Program-made: the position numbers and the translations under genes | The notes under the pieces: generated by a model | Seen by the model: the letters and a program-made list of their open reading frames with translations, nothing else | Databases searched by the model: none | What the model was told of the DNA's origin: nothing | In this document: positions 17,393 to 26,444 of the stretch, one piece after another | Numbering within the stretch: the first letter of the stretch is position 1 | How the letters are laid out: each line of letters starts with the position of its first letter | Assembly (NCBI RefSeq): GCF_002727185.1 | Contig: NZ_NIZW01000004.1 | Span: 1 to 64,000, forward strand | From: Rhodopirellula bahusiensis | GTDB taxonomy: Bacteria; Planctomycetota; Planctomycetia; Pirellulales; Pirellulaceae | Direction: 5' to 3' | DNA: 64,000 nucleotides

Positions 17393-19045
17393 TTAGCGAG
17401 GAACCGCCGTCAACCCGCCGTTTTCTTCGGTTTCAACCACCGGTTCTGTTTCCGGTGGCTTGTTGAATCCGCGAACACCATCGGAACCACGGTAGCGACC
17501 ATGTCCCGCATCGCTTCGTCGCCGGGTCGGTGGATTGCGATTGGAGTCAATGTCCGCCGATTGAGGCGTCGCCAGCAAACCGCGAATCAATGCCTGAACC
17601 AGCCCAAAGCCCAACGCCAACATCGCGGCCAGGACCAACAAAATCGACCGTTTGGGTTTGACCTTCTTCAGTCCGAGCGAAGGCTCCTGGACCACAGCGA
17701 TTTCGCTGACTGCACCCGACGACAATCGATCAATCAAGCGAGCGTTGTCGCGATTCTCCGCCGTCCGCAAGTACTCGGCTTCCGCCAAATTGGTTTCCCA
17801 ACTCAGCTCCGCCAATTGAACCTCATCGCGATTGAGTTGTGTCAGTTCTCCATTCAGCTTTTCAGCTTGTCCCTTCAAGTTCTTCCGTTTGGATTCCAAC
17901 CCTGAAAGATTTGTGTCGGTTTGTTGCAGCGACATCACCAACGCTTGCCGAACCGGGTTGGTCGACTCGGTCGTCTGAGGTCGCTCGCCCTGTTCTGCCT
18001 GAGCGATCTCAGTCGCGGCGGCCAACTGCTCCCGCAACACTTTCAATTTCGGATGGTCGTCACTCAGCTTCAGCGATTGTTCCTTGTAACGGACTTCCAG
18101 GTCATACAAAGCCTGACGCATCGAATCCCCGGTTGCTTTGGGGATCCCACGGATGGTTTGTGTTTGCAACGTTTCGGGTTGCTGACCAATCTGCTCAATC
18201 AAACGATCTCGCTGCGAGACCGCCGACGCCAATTCGTGTTCCACATCGACCAAGTTGCTTTCGACTTGGCTGATCAATGAACGCAAGGCCGACTGTGCAG
18301 AACCGATGTCGATGATGCCTCGCTCTGTTTTGGCAACTCGTAATTCTTCCTTCGCCTGAACCGCACGTGTGTAGGCGAGTTCCGATTGCTCTTCGAAGAA
18401 CTCCGACGAACCCGATGAACTGTGGGCCATCGCGTGATGTTCGCGGTAAACCTCAACCAAAGCCTTCAGCAAATCTCGCGAGAGGAATGGATCCTCGGTT
18501 CGAACCTCCAAGTCGATCGTGTAGGCGTCCTTGGCCATGAAGAGATTCATTGAGTCTTGAAACTTCTTGATCGCCATTTCTTCGGCAAGCTGTTCGTCCA
18601 CTTCTTCGGCAGACAAGTCGCCCATTGGTTTGGCGTCGCCGCCGGGCAACATCGATGTGAGGTTCTGCATCGTCTTGGACAGCAAGCTGTGCGGTTCCAA
18701 GACTCGGTCGACGCCGACTTCGCTGACGACCTTCTGAGCGATCGCGCGAGATTGCAACATTTCGCGAACGCTGTTGACCTGCGATGCCCGGCTGTCTTGC
18801 AGCGAAACGGTCGGCGAGAGCGTCGCGGTTTGATCCATCGAAACGGCACCGCGCCCCAACCGGATCAGCAGTTGTGAATAAGAATCGAACTGGGCCGGAA
18901 TCAGGAAGACGCAAAACACGAGGACGGGCAACAGCACAATCGTCCAAAGCACGACCGACAATCGATGTCGATAGACGGCTTGCCAGAGATCACTCAATCG
19001 CATGGGACGAAAGTGCTCGGCTTCGGCAAAGGAGCGTTCATTCAT
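17393..19045 (-). CDS. Polysaccharide co-polymerase (Wzz/GumC-like)
   Basis: Inner-membrane protein that sets chain length during exopolysaccharide export. It has a Wzz N-terminal domain with the first membrane helix (VVLWTIVLLPVLVFCVFLIP), a long periplasmic coiled-coil region and a second helix near the end (ILLVLAAMLALGFGLVQALI). No tyrosine kinase domain is fused. The C-terminal 70 residues are Arg/Asn/Pro-rich. Starts at 19045 or 19003 are both possible; neither has a strong ribosome site. It heads the minus-strand polysaccharide run and lies about 350 bases downstream of a predicted terminator. Confidence 0.88.
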   Translation of the reverse strand: MNERSFAEAEHFRPMRLSDLWQAVYRHRLSVVLWTIVLLPVLVFCVFLIPAQFDSYSQLLIRLGRGAVSMDQTATLSPTVSLQDSRASQVNSVREMLQSRAIAQKVVSEVGVDRVLEPHSLLSKTMQNLTSMLPGGDAKPMGDLSAEEVDEQLAEEMAIKKFQDSMNLFMAKDAYTIDLEVRTEDPFLSRDLLKALVEVYREHHAMAHSSSGSSEFFEEQSELAYTRAVQAKEELRVAKTERGIIDIGSAQSALRSLISQVESNLVDVEHELASAVSQRDRLIEQIGQQPETLQTQTIRGIPKATGDSMRQALYDLEVRYKEQSLKLSDDHPKLKVLREQLAAATEIAQAEQGERPQTTESTNPVRQALVMSLQQTDTNLSGLESKRKNLKGQAEKLNGELTQLNRDEVQLAELSWETNLAEAEYLRTAENRDNARLIDRLSSGAVSEIAVVQEPSLGLKKVKPKRSILLVLAAMLALGFGLVQALIRGLLATPQSADIDSNRNPPTRRRSDAGHGRYRGSDGVRGFNKPPETEPVVETEENGGLTAVPR

Positions 19046-19393
19046 GTCGCGAGACGAAGCAAGATACGGGAACGGTTGCAAACATCGGTCCGACGATCGC
19101 ACGAAGCAGCATCGTCACCGATGATCAAAATTGGATTCCACCCCGAGAATCCGACCCGCCCAGTCTAATCCGATATGGGGCAAACGAGAGAGACAAGCTC
19201 GCCCGACACCCAAATTTCGGGCCTCAATAGGCGACGAAGGATCATTCGCCGCCTCTCGCCATTGGTCAATTGCGAAGAAATACCATCGGAACGCCTTCAA
19301 ATCGGTCCGGATGCGGCGAAAACTCTGTTTTGCCAGGTCGACGGAACAAGATGTATCCACGCCAAATTCGACCATCGCAATGCGGTGTGCGCA

Positions 19394-19438
19394 TAAAAAA
19401 AACCGACAGGCTGGATCCATCGATCCGACCTGCCGGTC
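19394..19438 (-). terminator. Rho-independent terminator
   Basis: Read on the minus strand, ACCGGCAGGTCGGATC pairs with GATCCAGCCTGTCGGT (13 of 16 positions Watson-Crick, one more G-U) around a short GATG loop, followed by a run of eight T. The nearest annotated minus-strand gene upstream ends about 395 bases away, so it most likely ends an unannotated transcript. Confidence 0.75.
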
Positions 19439-19602
19439 CAATTCGGTAACAGCCACTCGGCGGCAAGAGTGAAGCCGCTGGGAGAAACGCGTGAATCTCG
19501 ACGTGCTACTGCACAAGTCTTTGAGTGATTCAGACGTGCCCGAAAAATGAACCCTCTGCCGGTGTTATGTGACTGCACCTAACAGACCTCAAAAGATCTG
19601 CT
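19394..19602 (-). ncRNA. Candidate structured small RNA, about 210 nt
   Basis: On the minus strand a promoter-like pair, TTGCTG (19631-19636) and TAAAAT (19609-19614) with 16-base spacing, predicts a start near 19602. A strong terminator hairpin followed by eight T ends it at 19394. Between them several local hairpins can be drawn: CAGATC/GGTCTG, GGTG/CACC, GTGC/GCAC and GCGGC/GCCGC. I could not match it to 6S, SRP RNA, tmRNA or RNase P. It could instead be an attenuated leader for the downstream polysaccharide operon. Confidence 0.45.
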
Positions 19603-19832
19603 GTCTGCATTTTAGGCTCAGTTGCCCATGCAGCAAGGTTGATCGGCCAATTACTTACCGGATCTGATCCGAATCTTCCAATTTGTGCGCTTCACGCCAA
19701 ACTGTCCTGGCCGTTTTCAACTCTTGCGGTCCCGTTTCTACGGGTCGATTTCGGCTCGGGTTCAAACCGCTCGTATTTGATTCAGGTTGGCAAGAGACTG
19801 GGTGAGAATTCTCCCCGCGATCCGCAGGTAGC

Positions 19833-20492
19833 TCAGCGAATCAGCCATTCGCGAAAACCTTCGACGAACTGTTCGCCCTGCCCCATGACCGAACGAACCA
19901 GCATGAAGAGCATCGCCAACGCCACGAACAGGGCCGCCCAACCACGTCGAGGCGACGGTGGCGAGACTCCGCGAACCTGAACTCGCAATTGCCCGAGCAG
20001 GTGACTCCAAAAAGAGAGTGGCAGCATCGGTTCAAACGCCAAGACGCTGACGCAGTCAAACCCTTGATGCCCCTCGATCCGCAGGTGGGCCCCGAATTGA
20101 GGCAAGTGAACTTGCGCGTTCTTTTCGTTGCCCGTCGCGGAAGAATCAATCGCCAGGGCACTTCGCAGCAACGCTGGATAAAGCTCCTCGGCCGTGCGTC
20201 CGTAGACGACCAAACGTGGTTCGCGAGTTAGGACTACCAGTCCGCAGACGAGCACGTATAGCAGCAACAGTGGCAACCAAACGTACGGCCCCAAGAAGAC
20301 CGCCGACGCGCTCGGAAAGAACAGCTGCATCGGTCCGATCGCGACCATGCCCGCCATCGCAAAGAAGACGGCAGCCAAATCGCGACCGCCGGTCGTCACC
20401 AGCACCCGGCCGCTCACGCGAATCAGAGACAGCAACAGCAGGTAGCCAATGATTGGCAGAAAAACGACGGTCAAGACGAACGGGTCAATCAC
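19833..20492 (-). CDS. Membrane protein, unknown function, coupled to antiporter gene
   Basis: Unrecognised 219-residue protein with three N-terminal hydrophobic segments (FVLTVVFLPIIGYLLLLSLI, LAAVFFAMAGMVAI, WLPLLLLYVLVCGLVVL), a soluble middle domain of about 100 residues, and a final helix (AALFVALAMLFMLV). The YetF/DUF421-like beginning (first helices then a soluble domain with LTREPRLVVYGR) is only a resemblance. Its ATG overlaps the stop of the antiporter gene by four bases, so the two are translationally coupled and probably work together in ion homeostasis. Confidence 0.75.
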   Translation of the reverse strand: MIDPFVLTVVFLPIIGYLLLLSLIRVSGRVLVTTGGRDLAAVFFAMAGMVAIGPMQLFFPSASAVFLGPYVWLPLLLLYVLVCGLVVLTREPRLVVYGRTAEELYPALLRSALAIDSSATGNEKNAQVHLPQFGAHLRIEGHQGFDCVSVLAFEPMLPLSFWSHLLGQLRVQVRGVSPPSPRRGWAALFVALAMLFMLVRSVMGQGEQFVEGFREWLIR

Positions 20493-22423
20493 GCTGTCGC
20501 CTCCCCATCATTCGGCGACGGATCGCTCTTGTCATTGGAGTCTACGGCCTCGCTTGCCTCAGGGCGTTTCTTCGATGCCTTCACCGCATGTTTGTCGGGA
20601 ACCGGCGTGCTACTCACCAACGCCAAAATGGTTTGGCCGGCCGCGGGTACCAACGGAGCGTCGACAGTGTTGATGTTGAGAGCTCCTTCCGACGTGATCG
20701 CACACAGCACCGTGGTCACTTCACCGTACTTCTCTTGAAAGTCGGCGAACGAAAAGGACTCGGTCAATTTCGTCGTTTTCAAAGTGGCACCCGCCGCATG
20801 CATCTCCGACAACCGAGTGAACGTCAAACCTTCGCCAAACAATTCGCGGCCCATCAGGTTTTTCGTCAGTCCTCGACGTCCGGCGGTGTTCTTGCTTTTG
20901 AAAGTCAGCTGATACAAACGCGAGGAATCGAACATCGCGCGGCATTCACGGAGAGCCAACGAGTTGACCTCGTCGTTGGGTGTCATCGCGAGCAACCGCC
21001 CGATCCCCGACATCTCCAAATCTTCGCGAGCGTGTTCGTTCAGGATGTTGGCACACTCCCCGCGAAGCCCCGCCATTCGGGCTTGGCTGATTTTGTTGTA
21101 GTTCGTGTCGACCAGCAAAACCGGAATGCCAGCGGACTTGAGTTCCGCCGCGAAGTCTCGTACCCAAGCATCCGCGCCCGCAATCAAGACTCCACGACTG
21201 GATTCCTCTGCGAGTTTCAGCAATCGAGCCAGCGGGGACGCTGCAATTCCGTAAACCGCAACCGTCCCGATGATCACCAAGAACGTCACCGTCGCCAATT
21301 GTTCGGACCCAGGAATGTTCAGGTCCGTTCGGCTTTCCATCGACAATGCAAACACGCTGCTCACCGCCGCCGCGACGATCCCACGCGGGGCCAATCCGGC
21401 GATGAAAGTTTGCTCTCGATAATTCAGCGGGCTTCGCAGCAACGACAAGTAAACCGACAGAGGACGCACAATGAATATCAAAGCGAAGATCAATCCAATG
21501 CCTGGCAAACCGATGGTCGCCAAGTCGGTCAGGTTGACTCGAGAGCCAAGCACGATGAACAAGCATCCGATCAGCAACGTGCGAAGGTTCTCCTTCAGTT
21601 CAATGATGTGCTCGACATCAAAGTGCTTTTGGTTGGTCAGCCAAATCCCCAACACGGTCACGACGATCAGGCCTGACTCGTGAGCGATCATGTTGCTCAG
21701 TGCGAACAGCAACAACGCGAGCGACAGCGCGGTCACGCCGTGCAAATGATCGGGCACCCAATAGCGACGAAGAGCCTGGGTCAACAGCGCACCGCCAGCG
21801 ACGCCTAGGCCAACTCCGATTGTCCCGGTGATGGCGAGCGACATCAACGCGCTGGATAAGTGAGGTGCCGATTGGGCCACCACGACCTCCTCGAACACCA
21901 GCACAGCCAACACCGCACCGATTGGATCAATCACGATCCCTTCCCACTTCAGTGTCGATGCGACTCGGCGACTCGGTTTCACTTGCCGAAGCAACGGTCC
22001 AATCACCGTTGGACCGGTCACAACCAAGATGGCTCCCAACAAAAAGCTGAGGTGCCAACCAAACGCGAGGATCCAGTGGATCGCCAGTGTGTTGCCAAAG
22101 AATGCCAGCGCCGCCCCGACGGTACAAAGTCTCAGCGATGAAGACCCCGACTCGCGAAGCTCGCCGAGCTTCAGCGTCAGGCCACCCTCGAACATGATGA
22201 TCGCAACGGACAACGAAACCAGCGGGAACAAAATGTTCGGTCCGGCCGTCTCATCGCCGCCCGTCAAATCGGCCAGCAAAGCATCGGGCTGGACAACAAA
22301 GTGCCCCAAGCAAACCCCAAACAGAAGCAGCAACAAAATGCTGGGCAACTTCGTTCGCCACGCCAACCACTGTGCCGTCACACCAAGGGCGGGCACAAGG
22401 GCGAGGTAAATCAAGAAATCCAT
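20489..22423 (-). CDS. CPA1-type cation:proton antiporter with TrkA-N domain
   Basis: Exchanges Na+ or K+ for H+ across the inner membrane. About 12 hydrophobic segments occupy residues 1-400, with antiporter motifs TGPTVIGPLL and WEGIVIDPIGAVLAV (conserved Asp of the ion site). A cytoplasmic NAD-binding TrkA-N domain follows, starting GVLIAGADAWVRDFAAEL and continuing to about 560; the usual GxGxxG is changed to GADAW, so nucleotide binding may be altered. The C-terminal tail is charged and disordered. Heads a two-gene operon. Confidence 0.9.
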   Translation of the reverse strand: MDFLIYLALVPALGVTAQWLAWRTKLPSILLLLLFGVCLGHFVVQPDALLADLTGGDETAGPNILFPLVSLSVAIIMFEGGLTLKLGELRESGSSSLRLCTVGAALAFFGNTLAIHWILAFGWHLSFLLGAILVVTGPTVIGPLLRQVKPSRRVASTLKWEGIVIDPIGAVLAVLVFEEVVVAQSAPHLSSALMSLAITGTIGVGLGVAGGALLTQALRRYWVPDHLHGVTALSLALLLFALSNMIAHESGLIVVTVLGIWLTNQKHFDVEHIIELKENLRTLLIGCLFIVLGSRVNLTDLATIGLPGIGLIFALIFIVRPLSVYLSLLRSPLNYREQTFIAGLAPRGIVAAAVSSVFALSMESRTDLNIPGSEQLATVTFLVIIGTVAVYGIAASPLARLLKLAEESSRGVLIAGADAWVRDFAAELKSAGIPVLLVDTNYNKISQARMAGLRGECANILNEHAREDLEMSGIGRLLAMTPNDEVNSLALRECRAMFDSSRLYQLTFKSKNTAGRRGLTKNLMGRELFGEGLTFTRLSEMHAAGATLKTTKLTESFSFADFQEKYGEVTTVLCAITSEGALNINTVDAPLVPAAGQTILALVSSTPVPDKHAVKASKKRPEASEAVDSNDKSDPSPNDGEATA

Positions 22424-22597
22424 GTGGCGGATGCGTCGACGTAAGAAAGCGGAGAATAGAAACCGCTCACAGGATATCTGCCCACGCGGGCGCCGGACAG
22501 CACCGACGCAAATCGATCATGGATTGGGGACGGAAAGTCCACCCTGAACGAACGTCACGCCGTCAAATGCTGCGGACTAGCGACGCCTCACCGTCCC

Positions 22598-23002
22598 TCA
22601 GTAGGTCGGAACCGTCACGATCGGTTGGTCCTGATACAGCTTGATCGATGGCAGAGTGATTCCGCGTTTGGCAGCCTCGTACTTCAGCGCCCGCTCGAAA
22701 AACGGGAACGGATAGTGCGAGTCCCGGCGGATCGCATAGCGCTCAATCGCGACGACCAAACGCAGATCCAACTTCCGCTCGTTGACTCGTTTGGTGATCT
22801 CCAACAAGTAATCTTGCTGGGGCTGAGTCGTCGCATGCAATCGGTTGACCAACCGCTCGTACAACTTGGCGGTGGAATCGCCCTGCGTACCGAGCCGAGT
22901 GCGAGTCGTGATTTGAGCCATCGCAGACGGAGCGTCCGCAAATCCCAAACCCAGACAAACGAACAAGGAAGCGATGAAATAGCGGTGGAGTCGAGCCAAC
23001 AT
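22598..23002 (-). CDS. Small exported hypothetical protein
   Basis: Unrecognised 134-residue protein with a signal peptide (about residues 8-29, ending SAMA). The mature part is basic and mostly helical, with a conserved-looking segment DSHYPFPFFERALKYEA. It stands alone on the minus strand. The insertion sequence begins about 100 bases upstream of its start, so its promoter could be disturbed or supplied by the element. Confidence 0.65.
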   Translation of the reverse strand: MLARLHRYFIASLFVCLGLGFADAPSAMAQITTRTRLGTQGDSTAKLYERLVNRLHATTQPQQDYLLEITKRVNERKLDLRLVVAIERYAIRRDSHYPFPFFERALKYEAAKRGITLPSIKLYQDQPIVTVPTY

Positions 23003-23205
23003 GATGCGACCAAATTTCGCGGAAACACGTGCGAGAATTCTCGGACTGCACCGCTAGCAAAAACTCCGGCATCAGATCAAGGCCGATCATTTGGCCGGCA
23101 AGGTTAGAGCGCACCTCGCGGTTTGCGATTGGCATGGCGTTAGATTTTGGAAGTGGTCAGAATCCCGACTGGCAGGTTCAAATCAGGCTAGCAGGGAGAG
23201 CTGGG

Positions 23206-23559
23206 ATGGCACTTTCGGATAAAGATCGCAAGCGGGCGGAGGAATTGGCTCGTGAGTTAATGAAAATCACGGGTGGGCGAATCAAGCCCGATGGGGTCTC
23301 CAAGACCTTCGCGGAAATTGAAGAAGAAGCCATCGAAGTGACTGACATCGTCGCCTCGGCACTGATCAAGCAAACCGCCAAAGACGCTCCCGATGCCCCC
23401 ACACAGTGCCGTTGTCCTGAATGCAAAGCGGTCCCCGGTGACCGCGGCGAGGACGATGAACCGATCGTCCTGCTGACGGATCGCGGCGAGGTCGACTTCC
23501 TCACCAAAGGTTACTTTTGCCGGCGATGTCGCCGGTCTTTTTTTCCCTCAACTCGCTGA
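23206..23559 (+). CDS. ISKra4-like transposase, N-terminal part (frame 1)
   Basis: First part of the transposase, from ATG 23206 preceded by a GGGAGAGCTGGG ribosome site, 117 residues. It carries helical segments (ELARELMKITGGRIK) and a zinc ribbon with CRCPECKA and CRRCRRSFF. The frame ends at TGA 23557-23559 shortly after a run of seven T (23538-23544). Skipping one T joins it in frame to the catalytic part, giving SFFPQLAELGLRVEA, the expected family continuity. So this is half of one protein, not a separate gene. Confidence 0.8.
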   Translation: MALSDKDRKRAEELARELMKITGGRIKPDGVSKTFAEIEEEAIEVTDIVASALIKQTAKDAPDAPTQCRCPECKAVPGDRGEDDEPIVLLTDRGEVDFLTKGYFCRRCRRSFFPSTR

Positions 23560-24772
23560 ACTGGGACTCCGTGTCGAAGCCACCGTCAGCCCACGCGTGG
23601 AACAAAAAATGGTCTACGCCGGAGCCGGTTCGACCAGCTTTGAGCAAGCACGTAAGGACCTTCTTCATCTGGCCAACCTCGAGATCAAAACCGAGCGTGT
23701 CCGTCGCGCCACTACGCGTAACGGCAAAGCTCGGCTCGCACTGACGCGTCTTCTTGAACAAGCGTTTCTGGAAAAAACGATCCCCGAACAGTTGCGTGGT
23801 GGACCGGCCGATCAAGAGGCTCCACCGATTGCTGCGGTCATGTGCGACGGCGGGCGCTACCAACGATTCGATCGCGGCGAGGCCAAGCCGGAGTCGGGGA
23901 GCTTCTGGCGTGAAAGCCGCGTCGCATGCTTGCTTTCAATGACCGCGGCGAGCTATGGCAATGATCCTGGGTCGGACCTGCCAGACTTTTTGAAAGACGT
24001 CAGCATCGCAAAGAAACTCGCGGAAATCGGGCAAGTTCAGGGAGAAAACCCGGTGGCTCAAAAGCAAACCGATCAAGATCAAGACTCACCTTGGGAGCGT
24101 GGTGAGATGCTCTCCAAAGAAGTTGTCGCCAGCAGTCGAAACTGGAAAGAGTTCGGTTCTCAAGTGGCAAGTCAGGCTTGGTACCGCGGCTTCGGCAAAG
24201 CAACGCACAAGGTGTTTGTCTCGGACGGCTCATCAGCGATTGAAGAACTCCAAGCGGCTTGGTTCTCAGACTACACCAGCGTGCTGGACATCATGCACGC
24301 ACTGTCGTATTCACTCGCGGCGGCCCGCGCGATTCACAGCGATCGAGACACGGCCTGGCAGTGTTATCAACAGTTCGCCACTTGGATTTGGCGAGGCGAA
24401 GTCGACCAAGTGATCGCTTCGCTTGCCGAGCATCAACAGCAACTCGGCGAGCCACCGGCGGATGCAAGCGAGAGCGACCCAAGGGAGATCGTTCGACGCT
24501 CACGCGTCTACTACAGTAATCACCGCAGTCGGATGAACTATCCTCTGTACCGAGAGAAGGGATATCCGCTGACGAGTTCGATCATGGAGTCGACCGTCAA
24601 ACAAGTCAGCCGACGAGTCAAAGGCACCGAGAAATTCTGGTCCAGTGAGGGCGGCGAAGCGGTGCTGCAATTACGCGGCGACTACCTCAGCACCAGCGAT
24701 CCGATGGTCGCACACTGGAAACGAGCCATTGCCGCCGCAAACGGCTTCCGAACCTACCGACTGTCCGCATGA
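23549..24772 (+). CDS. ISKra4-like transposase, catalytic part (frame 2)
   Basis: Second part of the transposase. Open reading continues from about 23549; a GTG at 23597 is the first possible independent start but lies inside the conserved region. The DDE residues look intact: Asp in AVMCDGGRYQRFD, Asp in VFVSDGSSAIEELQAAW, Glu in SSIMESTVKQVSRRVKG. The stop is three bases before the right inverted repeat. Full activity would need a frameshift or transcriptional slippage at the T run; otherwise the copy is broken. Confidence 0.8.
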   Translation, partial: QLAELGLRVEATVSPRVEQKMVYAGAGSTSFEQARKDLLHLANLEIKTERVRRATTRNGKARLALTRLLEQAFLEKTIPEQLRGGPADQEAPPIAAVMCDGGRYQRFDRGEAKPESGSFWRESRVACLLSMTAASYGNDPGSDLPDFLKDVSIAKKLAEIGQVQGENPVAQKQTDQDQDSPWERGEMLSKEVVASSRNWKEFGSQVASQAWYRGFGKATHKVFVSDGSSAIEELQAAWFSDYTSVLDIMHALSYSLAAARAIHSDRDTAWQCYQQFATWIWRGEVDQVIASLAEHQQQLGEPPADASESDPREIVRRSRVYYSNHRSRMNYPLYREKGYPLTSSIMESTVKQVSRRVKGTEKFWSSEGGEAVLQLRGDYLSTSDPMVAHWKRAIAAANGFRTYRLSA

Positions 24773-24989
24773 TCACGCAAACCGCAAGGTGCGCTCAGCT
24801 CAGGCAGGCCGGCTAATCCCCTTGGAAACGCCGGAACACCCGGCACCCGGTTGAAGTGAATCAGGCGATGCGTTCGTGGCCCCAGCCGAACAATCGGTTT
24901 CCAATTCACCTAGAATGCCAGCTGCCTCCCCCACACCAGCACGACGCAAGTCGCCGTGTCCCCGCATCCTCCCACCTCGCCCACACACC

Positions 24990-26438
24990 ATGCCAAGCAA
25001 TTCCGCCGTCTCTCAAGCATCGCCGTCGTGGCCGCACCTGCGATTGCCCCAAGCCTTCCTGTTGCTCTTCGCTTCGATCGTCGCGTTTGCAAATTTCGCT
25101 GACTCCGCGAGTGCCCAAACATCCCGACCAAACGTCGTGATGCTGCTGGCGGATGACTTGGGCTACCGCGATGTGGGTTGCTATGGCGGTCCCGTTCAGA
25201 CACCCACGATTGACCAATTGGCCGCGGGAGGCACTCGGTTCGAACAGTTCTATTCAGGTTGCGCTGTTTGCTCACCTTCGCGAGCCACGTTGATCACCGG
25301 TCGCCATCACATTCGCGCCGGTGTCTACAGTTGGATCCACGATGAATCGCAGAACTCACACCTACGCCTGAGAGAAACCACGCTCGCCGAAGTGATGCGA
25401 GACGCCGGCTACGCGACCGCTCACGTTGGCAAATGGCACCTGGGACTGCCAACTGAAGAACGCAATAAACCGACTCCGGACCAACATGGTTTCGATCATT
25501 GGTTCGCAACGTGGAACAACGCCGAACCCAGCCATCACAACCCCGTGAACTTCATTCGCAACGGGGAGCCAGTCGGCAGATTAGAAGGCTACTCCTGCCA
25601 ACTGGTCGCCGACGAAGCGATCGGCTGGATGGATCGTCACCGCGAATCGGAACCCGAACAACCGTTTTTCCTGAACGTTTGGTTTCACGAACCCCACGCC
25701 CCCATCGCGTCGCCCGATGAGATCACGCAGAAATATGGGAAGGTCAATGACAAAGCCGCGGTCTACTCCGGAACCATCGACAACACAGACCAAGCCATCC
25801 AGCGTCTGCTCGCAAAACTGGACGCAATGGGCGTTCGCGAAAACACGCTGATCATTTACGCGTCCGACAACGGCAGCTACCGAACCGACCGAGTCGGCAA
25901 TCTTCGCGGACGAAAGGGTGCCAACTGGGACGGTGGAATTCGCGTGCCAGGCATCTTCCACTGGCCCGGGCACATTCCCGCCGGTGTTGTCTTGGACCAG
26001 CCCGCTGGTTTGGTCGATGTGCTGCCGACGATTTACGGGCTGCTGAATTTGGAAACACCGAAAGTTCATCTCGACGGCAGCGACCTCACGCCTTTGCTGA
26101 CCGGTCACGCCGATTCATTCGCACGTCATCAACCACTGTTCTGGCATCTACAACGTTCCAAGCCGATTGTTGCGATGCGAGACGGCGACTACTCGCTGGT
26201 CGGATTTCGTGACTATGAGATGTCGAACAACAACATGTTCGACGAGAAATGGATCCCAACGATCAAAACCGGGACGTATCACAACTTCGAGCTCTACAAC
26301 TTGAAAGACGATCCAGGGCAAACCAAGAATCTGGCCGAAGAGCAACCCGAGCGAGTCGAAGCGATGAGGCAACAAATGCTTCAGATCAACGCCAGCATCA
26401 TGAAGGACGCAATGGACTGGCACCTCGGCATGGAATAA
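24990..26438 (+). CDS. Secreted sulfatase (arylsulfatase A family)
   Basis: Hydrolyses sulfate esters, probably on algal polysaccharides. After a signal region (hydrophobic FLLLFASIVAFANFADSASA) the family signatures follow: metal-binding DDLGYRDVGCYGG, the formylglycine motif CSPSR in GCAVCSPSRATLITGR, HVGKWHLG, and FYASDNGSY-type metal ligands (IIYASDNGSY). The Cys in CSPSR must be converted to formylglycine by a separate enzyme, not seen in this window. ATG 24990 is chosen over the 38-codon upstream extension because it begins the export signal. About 482 residues, normal for the family. Confidence 0.92.
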   Translation: MPSNSAVSQASPSWPHLRLPQAFLLLFASIVAFANFADSASAQTSRPNVVMLLADDLGYRDVGCYGGPVQTPTIDQLAAGGTRFEQFYSGCAVCSPSRATLITGRHHIRAGVYSWIHDESQNSHLRLRETTLAEVMRDAGYATAHVGKWHLGLPTEERNKPTPDQHGFDHWFATWNNAEPSHHNPVNFIRNGEPVGRLEGYSCQLVADEAIGWMDRHRESEPEQPFFLNVWFHEPHAPIASPDEITQKYGKVNDKAAVYSGTIDNTDQAIQRLLAKLDAMGVRENTLIIYASDNGSYRTDRVGNLRGRKGANWDGGIRVPGIFHWPGHIPAGVVLDQPAGLVDVLPTIYGLLNLETPKVHLDGSDLTPLLTGHADSFARHQPLFWHLQRSKPIVAMRDGDYSLVGFRDYEMSNNNMFDEKWIPTIKTGTYHNFELYNLKDDPGQTKNLAEEQPERVEAMRQQMLQINASIMKDAMDWHLGME

Positions 26439-26444
26439 AAATCC

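Larger units (their letters stand above)
19046..19832. other. Intergenic region with candidate ncRNA and a doubtful small ORF
   Basis: This 787-base gap lies between two minus-strand genes. It contains the candidate RNA described separately. A minus-strand frame at 19115-19375 (86 codons, ATG) has codon use like neighbouring genes, with a segment WYFFAIDQWREAAND, but no ribosome site or recognisable domain; I would not call it without expression data. The remainder, 19640-19832, is featureless to me. Confidence 0.4.
23107..24796 (+). mobile_element. ISKra4-like insertion sequence, about 1.7 kb
   Basis: Two imperfect terminal inverted repeats frame a transposase: GAGCGCACCTCGCGGTTTGC at 23107-23126 and its complement, one mismatch over 21 bases, at 24776-24796. 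Length and a single transposase with a Cys4 zinc ribbon followed by a DDE domain fit the ISKra4 family. I could not identify a target duplication, so the true ends may lie a few bases further out (a GCCGGC is shared by both flanks). Confidence 0.8.

Noticed and set aside
19394-19602. 6S RNA, SRP RNA, tmRNA or RNase P RNA
   Set aside because: None of the conserved cores I know is present. It stays an unassigned RNA.
20489-22423. Kef-type K+ efflux system
   Set aside because: It resembles one, but motifs TGPTVIGPLL and DPIGAV suit the CPA1/NhaP-like branch better, so a broader name was used.
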